43,287 nt of DNA from Rhodospirillales bacterium (GTDB taxonomy: Bacteria; Pseudomonadota; Alphaproteobacteria; Rhodospirillales; Defluviicoccaceae). Shown piece after piece: positions 1-8,701 of the stretch. Positions within the stretch are counted from its first letter, which is position 1, and every line of letters begins with the position of its first letter. The stretch is taken from the NCBI GenBank assembly GCA_007695045.1, contig REEP01000039.1:1-43287 (forward strand), written 5' to 3'. The notes beneath the pieces were generated by a model, which had not been told where the DNA came from, searched no databases, and was given only the letters and a program-made list of their open reading frames with translations. Both the position numbers and the translations under genes were made by a program.

Positions 1-1459
1 TGCCCGCCTCCCGCGACCGCAGAATATGACCGAAGGCATTGTTGTTGCGGGGATTGGAGGAATCCGGCCCAGGCTGCCCCTCGTTGCCGCGGCGGGTGTT
101 GTTGGTCAGCGTGACGTACACGTCCCGGGTCACCGGATGCACCGCGGTCCATTCCGGCCGGTCCATCTTGGTGGCGCCCACCTGATCCCCTGCGCCGCGA
201 GCGTTGATCACCACGGCGGCCTGATCCGGGAAGCCATTCTCGGCGGTGAGACCATTCTTGCCGTGGGTGAGTTCGATCCACTGGCCGCTGCCGTCGGCAT
301 CGAACCGCGCCACGTAGAGAACGCCATCGTCCAGCAGGTCGCGGTTGGCATCGCGGTTGACCGGATCGTAGGGCCGATTGGTGACGAACTTGAAGATGTA
401 TTCGAAGCGAGCGTCGTCACCGGTATAGAAGGCGCAGCGGTTGTCCGGGCCGATGCTGACGGTGGCGGATTCATGCCGGCAGCGCCCCAGGGCGGTGCGC
501 TTCACCGGTACCGACTCGGGATCGTAGGGATCGAACTCCACCACCCAGCCGAAGCGATTGGGCTCGTTGGGATGGGCGGCCGCGTCAAACCGCTCCTCGT
601 GCTCCTCCCAGCGGTAGCGGCTCTGGTTAAGGATGCCGTATCGGTCCTGCAATGCGGGAACGTCGCCGGAGGTGTTGACGAAATAGGTCTGAAAATTCTC
701 CTCGCAGGCGAGGTAGGTGCCCCAAGGCGTGGTGCCGTGGGCGCAATTGTTGATGGTGCCGAGGACGGTCATGCCTTCCGGATCTGCAGCCGTTTTCACC
801 GCATCCACCCCGGCAGCCGGACCGCTGAGGCGCATCGGCGTGTAGCCGGTGAGGCGGCGAGCGAGAGGCGATTGCTGGACGACCCAGTCATTCTTTTCCT
901 TGCGGAGTTCGGTCACGCTGACGCCATGGGCGGCTTGGTCCTTCTTGACCTTTTCGAGGGTCCACGTCTCGGTACCGTCGGTGTGGAGGATGTTCTGGTC
1001 GATGTACTCGTGATTCATGACCAGGAGGCCGTGCTCCGAAGTGTTGGAGCCGTAGGGCAGCGGGAAGAAGTGCATGCCATCGTGGTGCATGCCCATCTGC
1101 TGCTCCTGGTCTTCCCAGGTTTGCGAAGCGTCGGCCTTGAACGCCGGGCCGTCGGCCGCCACGGGATCGCCCCAGCGCTGGATGACCTTGAACGCGTAAC
1201 CGGCAGGCACGCGGATGTCGTCGGTATCCGCGACCGGAATGCCGGGAAAGCCGATAAGGCCCCAGTTGCGGGCGGCAGCCGGCTGTGTCGCGCCGGTCAA
1301 CAGTGCCGTCGCCGACGAGCCAAGCATCGCCATGGCGGCAGCACCAAAGCCACCCTGTATGACCCGGCGGCGCGACACCGCCTTGTCGATAACCTGATAG
1401 ATCGTATCGTTGGCGGAATCGTTACAGACCTTCGTGTCCAGCTCGGAATGATGCGACAT
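1..1459 (-). CDS. phoX: PhoX/DUF839-type alkaline phosphatase, Tat-exported (C-terminus cut by window edge)
   Basis: I translated this frame by hand from the ATG at 1459. The N-terminus reads MSHHSELDTKVCNDSANDTI, followed by a twin-arginine stretch SRRRVIQGGFGAAAMAMLG and an Ala-rich hydrophobic segment, a Tat export signal. PhoX enzymes are monomeric periplasmic phosphomonoesterases with Ca/Fe cofactors, and are Tat-dependent because they fold in the cytoplasm. The body contains long runs typical of the family, such as NNCAHGTTPWGTYLACEEN, GRCRHESATVSIGPDNRCAF, YTGDDARFEYIFKFV and TNNTRRGNEGQPGPDSSNPR. A purine-rich RBS (complement of 1470-1475, GGAGGG) lies 10 bases upstream. About 486 codons are present. 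The family is usually longer than 600 residues, so the C-terminus lies outside the window. I see no Pho box in the 100 bases upstream, so phosphate control is not demonstrated here. Confidence 0.9.
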   Translation of the reverse strand, partial: MSHHSELDTKVCNDSANDTIYQVIDKAVSRRRVIQGGFGAAAMAMLGSSATALLTGATQPAAARNWGLIGFPGIPVADTDDIRVPAGYAFKVIQRWGDPVAADGPAFKADASQTWEDQEQQMGMHHDGMHFFPLPYGSNTSEHGLLVMNHEYIDQNILHTDGTETWTLEKVKKDQAAHGVSVTELRKEKNDWVVQQSPLARRLTGYTPMRLSGPAAGVDAVKTAADPEGMTVLGTINNCAHGTTPWGTYLACEENFQTYFVNTSGDVPALQDRYGILNQSRYRWEEHEERFDAAAHPNEPNRFGWVVEFDPYDPESVPVKRTALGRCRHESATVSIGPDNRCAFYTGDDARFEYIFKFVTNRPYDPVNRDANRDLLDDGVLYVARFDADGSGQWIELTHGKNGLTAENGFPDQAAVVINARGAGDQVGATKMDRPEWTAVHPVTRDVYVTLTNNTRRGNEGQPGPDSSNPRNNNAFGHILRSREAG

Positions 1460-1640
1460 CGCTTTTTGACCCTCCAAATCCGATAGACTATTCGGAACGT
1501 TTTCAGCACCGCGTCGCGATCGACGCAGCGTCCTTGGCCCGAGCCTAATGGCCGGCCATGACAGTTCCATTGCAGTTTCGTGAAGTCTTGTTGAGGACAG
1601 CGGCGCGATTGAGGCGAGCCGGCCCCCGGGCCGACGCCGT

Positions 1641-3080
1641 TCAGCCGTCGACGATGAGCTTACCGGGATTCATGATACCGGCCGGGTCCAGACCCCGCTT
1701 GAGCGTCCGCATCAGATCCAGCTCTACCGGGTCCTTGTAGCGAGCCATGTCGCTGCGCTTGAGCCGGCCAACGCCGTGCTCGGCGCTGAAGCTGCCACCG
1801 AGGTCCGTGGCGATATCCGCAACAATGCGATCGAAGCGGTCCCATTCGGCCAGGAAGGCATCGCGGTCCACTCCCACCGGCTGACTGAGGTTGAAGTGGA
1901 TATTACCGTCGCCGACGTGGCCGAAGGCGACCACGCGTATGCCTGACATCGCTGCTTCCACGGCAGCCGTTGCACGCTCGAGAAATTCGGGCACGCGCGA
2001 GACCGGTACCGAGACATCGTTCTTGATGCTGCCGCCTTCCGGCTTCTGCGCTTCCGGAATGCTCTCCCGGAGTCGCCACAACTCGGCCACCTGCCCCTCG
2101 TTCTGAGCGATCACCGCGTCGACCACAATTTCCTGCTCCAAGCCGTCCCCCAGGACCGCTTCCAGCGCTTCGGTCAAAGAGTCTCCGGCGCGAGGGCTGG
2201 TCAGGTGGACCAGCACGTACCACGGGTGCGGTTCGGCGAATGGGTCGGCGATACCGGCAATGTGACGACAACAGAACGTCACGGCCGGCCGACTCAGCAG
2301 TTCGAAGGCGGTGAGCGCATCGCCGCACGCATCCTGCACCCGATCGAGCAGCGCAATCGCCGCCGCCGGAGTCGGTATCGCCACCAGAGCCGTTGCCGTC
2401 GCCCGAGGCCGGGCAAACAGCTTGAGAACCGCCGCGGTGATGATCCCAAGGGTTCCCTCCGACCCCAGAAACAGATGCTTCAGGTCATAGCCGGTGTTGT
2501 CCTTGCGGAGCGCACGGAGGCCGTTCCAGATGCGGCCGTCGGGCAGCACCACCTCCAAACCCAGCACCAGGTCCCGGGCGTTGCCATAGCGGACCACGGT
2601 AACACCGCCCGCATTGGTGGCGAGATTACCGCCGATCTGGCAACTGCCTTCGGCGGCGAGACTCAGCGGAAACAGCAGCCCCGCCTGTTCGGCGGCAGCC
2701 TGCACGTCCGCCAGGATCACGCCGGCCTCCACCGTCATGGCCCGATTGGCGTGGTCCGTGTTGCGGATACGGTTGAGCCGGGCCGTGGACAGCACGATCC
2801 CGCCATCCGGCACGCCGCCGCCGACGAGGCCCGTGTTGCCCCCGTGCGGAACCAGCGGGATCGCGGCTGCCCAACAGGACCGCACCACCGCTGCCACTTC
2901 GGCCGTGTCGGCCGGGCGAACGACGGCGAGACAACGGCCATGGAACCGCCCCCGCTCTTCGATCAGGAATGGCTCAAGGTCCTCCGGACGGTCGATCCAG
3001 CCCTTGGGACCAACCACCTCCCGGATCCGGGTCAAAGCGCCCGTGGCCGGTTCCGCAGAGCCGATGGATGATATGCTCAT
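1641..3080 (-). CDS. FAD-linked D-2-hydroxyacid dehydrogenase (D-2-hydroxyglutarate / D-lactate / GlcD family)
   Basis: This is a 479-residue flavoprotein of the FAD_binding_4 plus FAD-oxidase C family, which oxidises D-2-hydroxyacids to 2-oxoacids and passes electrons to the quinone pool or an electron-transfer flavoprotein. The PP-loop PHGGNTGLVGG (78-88), GSCQIGGNLATNAGG (145-159) and DNTGYDLKHLFLGSEGT (194-210) form the FAD site. FGHVGDGNIHFN (386-397) and EHGVGRLK (434-441) are the C-terminal catalytic and metal motifs. KNDVSVPVS (353-361) resembles the KxDxSxP segment of D-2-hydroxyglutarate dehydrogenases, so that substrate is a fair guess, but D-lactate or glycolate cannot be excluded. 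An in-frame TTG at 3152 would add 24 residues. I prefer ATG 3080 because family alignment begins there. It lies downstream of the DUF1015 gene in the same orientation and is probably co-transcribed with it. Confidence 0.85.
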   Translation of the reverse strand: MSISSIGSAEPATGALTRIREVVGPKGWIDRPEDLEPFLIEERGRFHGRCLAVVRPADTAEVAAVVRSCWAAAIPLVPHGGNTGLVGGGVPDGGIVLSTARLNRIRNTDHANRAMTVEAGVILADVQAAAEQAGLLFPLSLAAEGSCQIGGNLATNAGGVTVVRYGNARDLVLGLEVVLPDGRIWNGLRALRKDNTGYDLKHLFLGSEGTLGIITAAVLKLFARPRATATALVAIPTPAAAIALLDRVQDACGDALTAFELLSRPAVTFCCRHIAGIADPFAEPHPWYVLVHLTSPRAGDSLTEALEAVLGDGLEQEIVVDAVIAQNEGQVAELWRLRESIPEAQKPEGGSIKNDVSVPVSRVPEFLERATAAVEAAMSGIRVVAFGHVGDGNIHFNLSQPVGVDRDAFLAEWDRFDRIVADIATDLGGSFSAEHGVGRLKRSDMARYKDPVELDLMRTLKRGLDPAGIMNPGKLIVDG

Positions 3081-3152
3081 GTCCCGGAACTTAAGGCCGA
3101 CCTTGCGCGAGAGCAACGCGGGAGCGGCCGTCGTGCCTGCCGACGGGCACAA

Positions 3153-4367
3153 TCAGTCCAAAGGCAGCGACAGAAGTCCGTCGGCCAGCTTCGGATCGAA
3201 CCAAGTGGATTTGGGCGGCATCACCGCGCCGGCATCGGCCACCGCCATCAGATCGGCCAGCGCCGTTGGGTAAAGCCCGAAGCCGACCGCCCAGTCACCG
3301 GCGGCGACGCGACGCGCCAGTTCAGCGAGCCCCCGATCGCCGCCGACGAAATCGATCCGGGGATCGGTACGCGGATCGCCGATACCAAGGATCGGTTCCA
3401 GCACGTGCCGGCTGAGGCGACTGACGTCCAGGCGGTCGACCGCCTCACTCTCGCCTTCCGTGGCGCGCAGGCGCAGCCGATACCAAAGGCCTTCCAGCAC
3501 CATGGCAAATTCGCCGGGGCGGGTGGGCTTTGGTGGCGACGAGAGCGATTGCACCTCGAACGCATCGCTGAGACGGTGCCGCAACTGATCCGGACTATGG
3601 CCCGCCAGGTCCCGGACCAAGCGGTTGTAATCCAGGATACGCACCTCGTCCGCCGGAAACGTCACGACCAAAAAACGATCCTCGCCGGAGGCACGCAACT
3701 CGGCCACCCGGGCGGCCGCGGCGGCGCGGTGGTGGCCGTCGGCCACGTAGATCGCGGCCATGCCGGCAAACGCAGCGATCAGCCGTTGGACCACGGCCGG
3801 GTCGTCAACGATCCAGATTTGGTGGCGCACCCTCTCATCGGTCATGACGTCCGTCGACGGTTCGCCTCCGGTGACATCGGCAATGGCGGCGGCAATCTCC
3901 GCATCGGGACGATGGGTGAGGAAGACCGGGCCGGTGTGCGCCCCTACTGCGGCAATCTGGCGGACCCGATCCATCTCCTTGGCCGGGCGGGTGTGTTCGT
4001 GGCGTCGGATACGGGACGTGGTGTAGGCCACTACCGGTGCGGCGGCCGCGATTCCGGTCTGGACATGATCGCCGGCGGTCAGCCGATAGACGTAGAACGC
4101 GTCGCGATCCTCTCGAACCAGCACCCCCGCATCGACCATGCGCCGGAACGCGTCACCGGCCTTGGCATAGACTTCCGGCGCATATGGGTCGATCCCGGGA
4201 GCCAGGTCGATCTCCGCGCGTGACACATGGAGGAAACTCCACGGACGCCCGGCCGCACGCGCACGCGCTTCCGCGGTGGATACCACGTCATATGGCGGAG
4301 CGACCACATCCTGGGCGCGGCCGGAGGCTGGGCGCCAGGCACGGAACGGCAGCAGCAAGGGTTCCAT
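3153..4367 (-). CDS. DUF1015 family protein (possible ParB-fold / serine-kinase-like protein)
   Basis: This 404-residue cytoplasmic protein shows all hallmarks of DUF1015 (PF06245). These are the N-terminal PFRAWRP followed by VVAPPYDVVS (21-30), a central RRHEHTRPAKEMDR (121-134), and VADGHHRAAAAARV around 208-221. The biochemical role is not firmly established. The DGHHR motif is reminiscent of the ParB-like free-serine kinases SerK and SbnI, and family members often sit beside serine-biosynthesis genes; both points are from memory and not verified here. It starts 8 bases after the trpB2 stop and ends 72 bases before the flavoprotein start, so it is the middle gene of a tight operon. No signal peptide or membrane segment is visible. 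Family assignment is secure and function is not. Confidence 0.85.
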   Translation of the reverse strand: MEPLLLPFRAWRPASGRAQDVVAPPYDVVSTAEARARAAGRPWSFLHVSRAEIDLAPGIDPYAPEVYAKAGDAFRRMVDAGVLVREDRDAFYVYRLTAGDHVQTGIAAAAPVVAYTTSRIRRHEHTRPAKEMDRVRQIAAVGAHTGPVFLTHRPDAEIAAAIADVTGGEPSTDVMTDERVRHQIWIVDDPAVVQRLIAAFAGMAAIYVADGHHRAAAAARVAELRASGEDRFLVVTFPADEVRILDYNRLVRDLAGHSPDQLRHRLSDAFEVQSLSSPPKPTRPGEFAMVLEGLWYRLRLRATEGESEAVDRLDVSRLSRHVLEPILGIGDPRTDPRIDFVGGDRGLAELARRVAAGDWAVGFGLYPTALADLMAVADAGAVMPPKSTWFDPKLADGLLSLPLD

Positions 4368-4375
4368 CGGACGCG

Positions 4376-5743
4376 CTAAGCCGCCGTTACCGGGGGCAGT
4401 GCGCCCAATGATTGCGCCAAATCTTCATCGGTGTAAGCGCGGTCCTCCAGTTTGCCGGAAAAATAGTCGGCATATGCCTGCATGTCGAAATGTCCGTGGC
4501 CGCACAGGTTGAACAGAATGGTCTTGGAGCGCCCCTCCTCCCGACAGAGCAGAGCTTCATCGATAACAGCGCGTACCGCGTGATTGGCCTCCGGCGCTGG
4601 TATGATCCCTTCCGCCTTGGCAAAGGTCACGCCGGCGGCGAAACACGGTGTCTGATCGTAGGCGCGGGCTTCGATCAATCCCAGATCGAGCAACTGGCTC
4701 ACCAACGGGGACATACCGTGATAACGCAGTCCGCCGGCGTGAATGCCGGTCGGCACGAAGCCCGAGCCCAGCGTCCGCATCTTCATGAGCGGCGTCAGGT
4801 GGGCGGTATCTCCGAAGTCATAGGCATAGGCACCTCGCGTCAGTGTCGGGCAGGCGGAAGGCTCGACGGCAACGACCCGATACCGCCTCCCGCCTCGCAA
4901 ACCTTCCGCCAGGAACGGGAACACGAGACCGGCGAAGTTGCTGCCGCCGCCGGTGCAGCCGATGATAATGTCCGGCACCGCATCCGCCAGCGCCATCTGC
5001 TCGATGGTTTCCAGTCCGATCACCGTCTGGTGCAGCATGACGTGATTGAGCACGCTCCCGAGGGCATATTTGGTACCCTCGTTGTTGACCGCCATTTCCA
5101 CCGCCTCCGAGATGGCGATGCCGAGGCTGCCGGTACATTGCGGATCCTCCGCCAGAATTCGCCGACCGGCGGCCGTCTCGGCGCTTGGGCTGGCAACGCA
5201 ACGCGCGCCGTACGCGTCCATCGCCGCCCGCCGATACGGCTTCTGCTCGAAACTGACCCGCACCATGAAGACATCGACGGGCAGCCCGAAGATGCCGCCG
5301 GCGAAGGCAAGCGACGTGCCCCACTGTCCCGCGCCGGTCTCGGTTGCCAGCCGCCGGGTGCCGTCCAGGTGGTTGAAGTACGCTTGCGGAACTGCGGTCT
5401 TGGGCTTGTGACTGCCGGTCGGGCTCACCCCTTCGTACTTGTAGTAGATGCGAGCCGGCGTATCGAGCGCCCGCTCCAGAAAACGGGCCCGATAGAGGGG
5501 CGTCGGGCGCCACAGGGCATAGACCGCACGTACGCGTTCGGGGATTGCGACCTCGCGTTCGGTGGCCATTTCCTGTGCGATCAAACTGGGCGGAAAAATC
5601 GCCGCCATATCCGCAGGCGTCACCGGGGCCAGCGTTCCCGGATCAAGAACCGGCGCCGGTGGCTCGGGCAGGTCGGCGGCGATGTTGTACCAAGTTCGTG
5701 GAATACGGTCGTCACCAAGCAGGATCTTGTTGGTATCGGCCAT
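4376..5743 (-). CDS. TrpB2-type tryptophan synthase beta chain-like PLP enzyme
   Basis: This 455-residue fold-type II PLP enzyme condenses indole with a serine-derived aminoacrylate. The long N-terminal extension (residues 1-75) and the signature GVSPTGSHKPKTA, with the PLP-binding lysine at K113, identify the TrpB2 group (TIGR01415) rather than canonical TrpB1. The glycine loop IIGCTGGGSN, which binds the PLP phosphate, and the C-terminal LFNLCGHGHFDM are also present. No trpA is adjacent, consistent with TrpB2 working alone. Archaeal TrpB2 enzymes have been reported to prefer O-phosphoserine over serine. The gene opens a three-gene minus-strand group and is separated from the upstream degP by a strong hairpin. 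Using the enzyme for tryptophan salvage or for an indole-independent reaction are alternatives. Confidence 0.88.
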   Translation of the reverse strand: MADTNKILLGDDRIPRTWYNIAADLPEPPAPVLDPGTLAPVTPADMAAIFPPSLIAQEMATEREVAIPERVRAVYALWRPTPLYRARFLERALDTPARIYYKYEGVSPTGSHKPKTAVPQAYFNHLDGTRRLATETGAGQWGTSLAFAGGIFGLPVDVFMVRVSFEQKPYRRAAMDAYGARCVASPSAETAAGRRILAEDPQCTGSLGIAISEAVEMAVNNEGTKYALGSVLNHVMLHQTVIGLETIEQMALADAVPDIIIGCTGGGSNFAGLVFPFLAEGLRGGRRYRVVAVEPSACPTLTRGAYAYDFGDTAHLTPLMKMRTLGSGFVPTGIHAGGLRYHGMSPLVSQLLDLGLIEARAYDQTPCFAAGVTFAKAEGIIPAPEANHAVRAVIDEALLCREEGRSKTILFNLCGHGHFDMQAYADYFSGKLEDRAYTDEDLAQSLGALPPVTAA

Positions 5744-5780
5744 GTCGCGCCCCCCGCGTGCTCTCGCTTTTCTGGTTCTC

Positions 5781-5810
5781 GCCCGGCGGCGTCGTATAAC
5801 GCCGCCGGGC
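5781..5810. terminator. Perfect 12-bp GC-rich hairpin between degP and trpB2
   Basis: The arms GCCCGGCGGCGT (5781-5792) and ACGCCGCCGGGC (5799-5810) are exactly complementary around a 6-base loop. It lies 23 bases past the degP stop on the minus strand. No U-tract follows on either strand, so it could be a factor-assisted terminator, an attenuator or an RNA-stabilising stem rather than a classical intrinsic terminator. Confidence 0.6.
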
Positions 5811-5833
5811 GTAGCGGTCGCTTGTCGGTGCCG

Positions 5834-7402
5834 TTACCTCTGATCGATCGGGACCGCCACGAAGCGTGGTCCGCCCACCCCTTCTACCAGCATCAGCACC
5901 GAGGCTCGCCCGTCCGCTTCCGCCTCTTCCACCCGGGTGACCACGTCCTCCGGCGTGCGCACCTCCTGCTGACCGACCTCGACGATGACGTCGCCGCGCC
6001 GAATACCGCGCTCCCCGGCGACACTGTTGGACTGGACCTCGGTGACGATAACCCCTTCAGTCATGTCGCTGAGTTCGAACTGTTCGCGAAGGCTGTCGTC
6101 GATTTCGGCGACCGTGATGCCGAGCCGTTCCACCGTCAGTGACGTAGGATCCGCCTGCCCCGGCGGCACAGGCCGCCGACTGACCCGAAGCTCGTCCTCC
6201 TCCAACTCGGCGACGGTCACCTCGACCGAGACCTCGCGACCATCTCGCCAGACGACGACATTAACGGTTCGACCAACTTCGGTGTCCGCCACGATGCGCG
6301 GCAGTTGTCGCATCTCGCCAACCGGCTTGCCGTCGAAGCGCAGAATCACATCGCCCTTTTCCAGCCCGGCTTCCGCCGCCGGCCCGTCCGACATCACGTC
6401 GGCCACCAGCGCGCCACGCGCCCGATCCAGACCGAAACTTTCGGCGAGTTCCTCCGTAACGGTCTGGATGCGGACACCAAGCCAGCCGCGCCGGACCTCG
6501 CCATGCTCGATCAACTGGCGGATCACCGGTTCCGCCACATTGGCGGGAATGGCAAAACCGATCCCCACACTACCACCGGACGGAGAAAAAATTGCAGTGT
6601 TGATGCCGATGACTTTGCCGTCCAGATCGAACATCGGCCCGCCCGAGTTGCCACGGTTGATGGACGCATCAGTCTGCAGGAAATCGTCGTAGGGGCCCGC
6701 CTGGATATCGCGGCTGCGCGCCGAAATGATTCCTGCGGTCACCGATCCGCCGAAGCCGAAGGGATTGCCGATGGCCAGAACCCAGTCGCCGACGCGAGAA
6801 ACGTCCGAGTCCCCGAACGTGACCGCGGCCAGCGACGCCGGGGGGTCGACCTTCAGGACTGCGATATCGGTCTTGGGATCGCGACCGACCACCTCGGCGG
6901 CCAGGCGTGTTTCATCGTGGAGGATCACCGAGATCTCGTCGGCGTCCTGGATCACGTGATTGTTGGTCACGATGAAGCCGGCGGCGTCCACAATGAAGCC
7001 GGAGCCGAGAGACGTAGCCCGGCGCTGGCGCGGCTGGCGCGGCTGACCCCGCTCGAAAAACTCGCGGAAAAACTCCTCAAACGGCGAGCCGGGGGGCACC
7101 ATCGGCACCTCAATCCCCGGCTGGCCTTCCACCACCTGGGTGGTGGAGATGTTGACCACCGCCGGGAGCAGCCGCTCCGCCAGATCCGCGAACGAGTCCG
7201 GCGCTTGCCGCGCCTGAACGGAACCCAAAGGTGCAGCGGCCAGCATCACGAGAGTCAGGACGACGGCCGCACAACGAAGCTGCCACGGCCGGCGCAATCG
7301 CAGACAATGGCCCCGCTGATTCGCACTGGTCCGGCCGACCGTCAGTGGACGGACCGGCGGCGACTGGTTCGGCCCCGACCACTGCATGGAGGATTGGATC
7401 AT
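5834..7402 (-). CDS. degP: Do-type periplasmic serine endoprotease (DegP/HtrA/MucD)
   Basis: This ~522-residue trypsin-like protease with two PDZ domains degrades or refolds damaged envelope proteins. The catalytic triad is visible (numbering from an upstream TTG at 7414; subtract 4 for the ATG): His153 in VTNNHVIQDADE, Asp183 in KTDIAVLKVD and Ser257 in INRGNSGGPMF. PDZ1 contains RRGWLGVRIQTV and PDZ2 lies in the last 100 residues. A basic N-region followed by a hydrophobic segment (about 47-66) and AxA-like cleavage at VQA gives a signal peptide. I prefer ATG 7402, which has GGGAG about 12 bases upstream, over the TTG. It follows hflK-hflC-DUF2065 on the same strand, a common alphaproteobacterial arrangement for membrane and periplasmic quality control. 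Confidence 0.93.
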   Translation of the reverse strand: MIQSSMQWSGPNQSPPVRPLTVGRTSANQRGHCLRLRRPWQLRCAAVVLTLVMLAAAPLGSVQARQAPDSFADLAERLLPAVVNISTTQVVEGQPGIEVPMVPPGSPFEEFFREFFERGQPRQPRQRRATSLGSGFIVDAAGFIVTNNHVIQDADEISVILHDETRLAAEVVGRDPKTDIAVLKVDPPASLAAVTFGDSDVSRVGDWVLAIGNPFGFGGSVTAGIISARSRDIQAGPYDDFLQTDASINRGNSGGPMFDLDGKVIGINTAIFSPSGGSVGIGFAIPANVAEPVIRQLIEHGEVRRGWLGVRIQTVTEELAESFGLDRARGALVADVMSDGPAAEAGLEKGDVILRFDGKPVGEMRQLPRIVADTEVGRTVNVVVWRDGREVSVEVTVAELEEDELRVSRRPVPPGQADPTSLTVERLGITVAEIDDSLREQFELSDMTEGVIVTEVQSNSVAGERGIRRGDVIVEVGQQEVRTPEDVVTRVEEAEADGRASVLMLVEGVGGPRFVAVPIDQR

Positions 7403-7573
7403 GACTGAGCACAACTCCCAGGATGTCGAAAGATGGCGGCGATGTAGAGTGCCGTGGGGGTCCGGTCAACCGCCGCTGCCAGACCCGGCAAACACGGACG
7501 ACCGGGCGATGCCGCGTGCGTCAGCGTTCGGTGCAATGATCGTCCAGGACCTAAGGGCACAATAACCCTCGCG

Positions 7574-7759
7574 TCAGCCGCGGACCAGCCAGACCAGCGC
7601 ACAGCCGACGACGATGGCGAACAGGCCCGACCAGCGCAGGTGGCCCGACGGCTCCGCCATGACTGCCAGCATCATGTGCTTGACGCCTCGCGGAAACAAC
7701 GCGAATGCCGCTCCTTCGATCACGAGGGCGAGCCCGATGGCCGTGATCAGATCGGCCAT
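7574..7759 (-). CDS. DUF2065 (YjeT-like) small inner-membrane protein
   Basis: This 61-residue protein is almost entirely two transmembrane helices: MADLITAIGLALVIEGAAFA, then a short loop with PRGVKHMM, then LRWSGLFAIVVGCALVWLV. This matches DUF2065, whose function is unknown. The family is repeatedly found immediately after hflC, as here (54 bases downstream). Length, topology and position all agree, so it is real despite its size. Confidence 0.85.
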   Translation of the reverse strand: MADLITAIGLALVIEGAAFALFPRGVKHMMLAVMAEPSGHLRWSGLFAIVVGCALVWLVRG

Positions 7760-7813
7760 CGGACCCCACTGTCATCTGGCACGGAGCCTGCCAAACGGCT
7801 GCCTGACACCGCG

Positions 7814-8701
7814 TCAGCGGGCTGCCTCGCGAATAACGGTACCCTGCTCGCCATGGAAGTACCGGAAGAACTCGGAATCGGGTCCGAGCACCAGCCGGGT
7901 CTGGCCAGTCCGGAGCGCGTCATACGCCTCCAGCGACCGGAAGAAGTCGAAGAACTGGATGTCCCGGCCATAGGCAGCGGTGAGGATCCGCGTTCGCTCA
8001 CCTTCACCTTCACCTCGAAGAATTCGCTCCTGCCGTGTGGCCTCGGCCATGATCACCGTCCGTTCGCGATCCGCTTCCGCCTGAATGCGGGCCTTGAGCT
8101 CTTCACCCTCGGCACGAAGCTGGGCCGCCTGGGCGATACGCTCCGACCGCATCCGGTTGTAAACCGACTGGCTGGTAGCTTCTGGAAGGTCCGTTCGGCC
8201 GATGCGGACATCCACTACCTCCACCCCGAAATCCTGGGCTTCACGTTGGAGTTGCCCGGTGATCTGGCTCATCACCACGGCGCGGCGAGGCGACAGCATG
8301 TCGATCAGAGATGCTCGGGCGATCTCAGCCCGCACCGAAGAGTTGAGCCGCGCACCGAACAAGCTCTCGAAGTTGACCACAGTGACGGCACGCTGCTTGA
8401 ACATCAACGGGTCGACGATCCGATAGCGGGCAAAGGAATCGACGTTGATCCGCTTCTGGTCGGCCAGCAGAACTTCCTGAACCGGTGGGTCCAGGGCAAG
8501 AATGCGCCGCTCAAACATCTCCACGTTCTGGATGATCGGCAGCTTGAAATGCAGGCCGGGATCCTGTTCCACCCGGACCGGCTGACCGAACTGCAGCACC
8601 AGGGCCTGTTGAGTCTCACGCACCGTGAAGATGGAACTGAAGATCAGGATGCCGGCGACGACGACGACGACGCCAACCGCCGCAAGGTTCATGCGCTTCA
8701 T
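7814..8701 (-). CDS. hflC: HflC, SPFH-domain modulator of FtsH protease
   Basis: This 295-residue protein has one N-terminal transmembrane helix (about 6-24) followed by a periplasmic SPFH/Band-7 domain and a long charged coiled-coil region (ERIAQAAQLRAEGEELKARI). With HflK it forms the cage-like complex around FtsH that controls access of membrane-protein substrates. ETQQALVLQFGQPV at 29-42 is the typical entry into the SPFH domain. Its ATG shares one base with the hflK TAA (TAATG at 8699-8703), indicating translational coupling. It ends with the usual FRYF segment plus a short tail. Confidence 0.95.
   Translation of the reverse strand: MKRMNLAAVGVVVVVAGILIFSSIFTVRETQQALVLQFGQPVRVEQDPGLHFKLPIIQNVEMFERRILALDPPVQEVLLADQKRINVDSFARYRIVDPLMFKQRAVTVVNFESLFGARLNSSVRAEIARASLIDMLSPRRAVVMSQITGQLQREAQDFGVEVVDVRIGRTDLPEATSQSVYNRMRSERIAQAAQLRAEGEELKARIQAEADRERTVIMAEATRQERILRGEGEGERTRILTAAYGRDIQFFDFFRSLEAYDALRTGQTRLVLGPDSEFFRYFHGEQGTVIREAAR

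Noticed and set aside
26-1486. Long plus-strand open frame opposite phoX
   Set aside because: It is the antisense shadow of a clear Tat-signal-bearing PhoX on the minus strand; the protein is low-complexity with no family resemblance.
1460-1560. Pho box upstream of phoX
   Set aside because: I looked for paired CTGTCAT-like direct repeats and found none.
1620-1633. CGGCCC...GGGCCG stem downstream of the flavoprotein gene
   Set aside because: Only a 2-4 base loop and no U-tract; GC-rich DNA gives such palindromes by chance.
4412-6142. 576-residue plus-strand open frame across trpB2 and the end of degP
   Set aside because: It spans two recognised opposite-strand genes and their intergenic hairpin; a GC-bias artefact.
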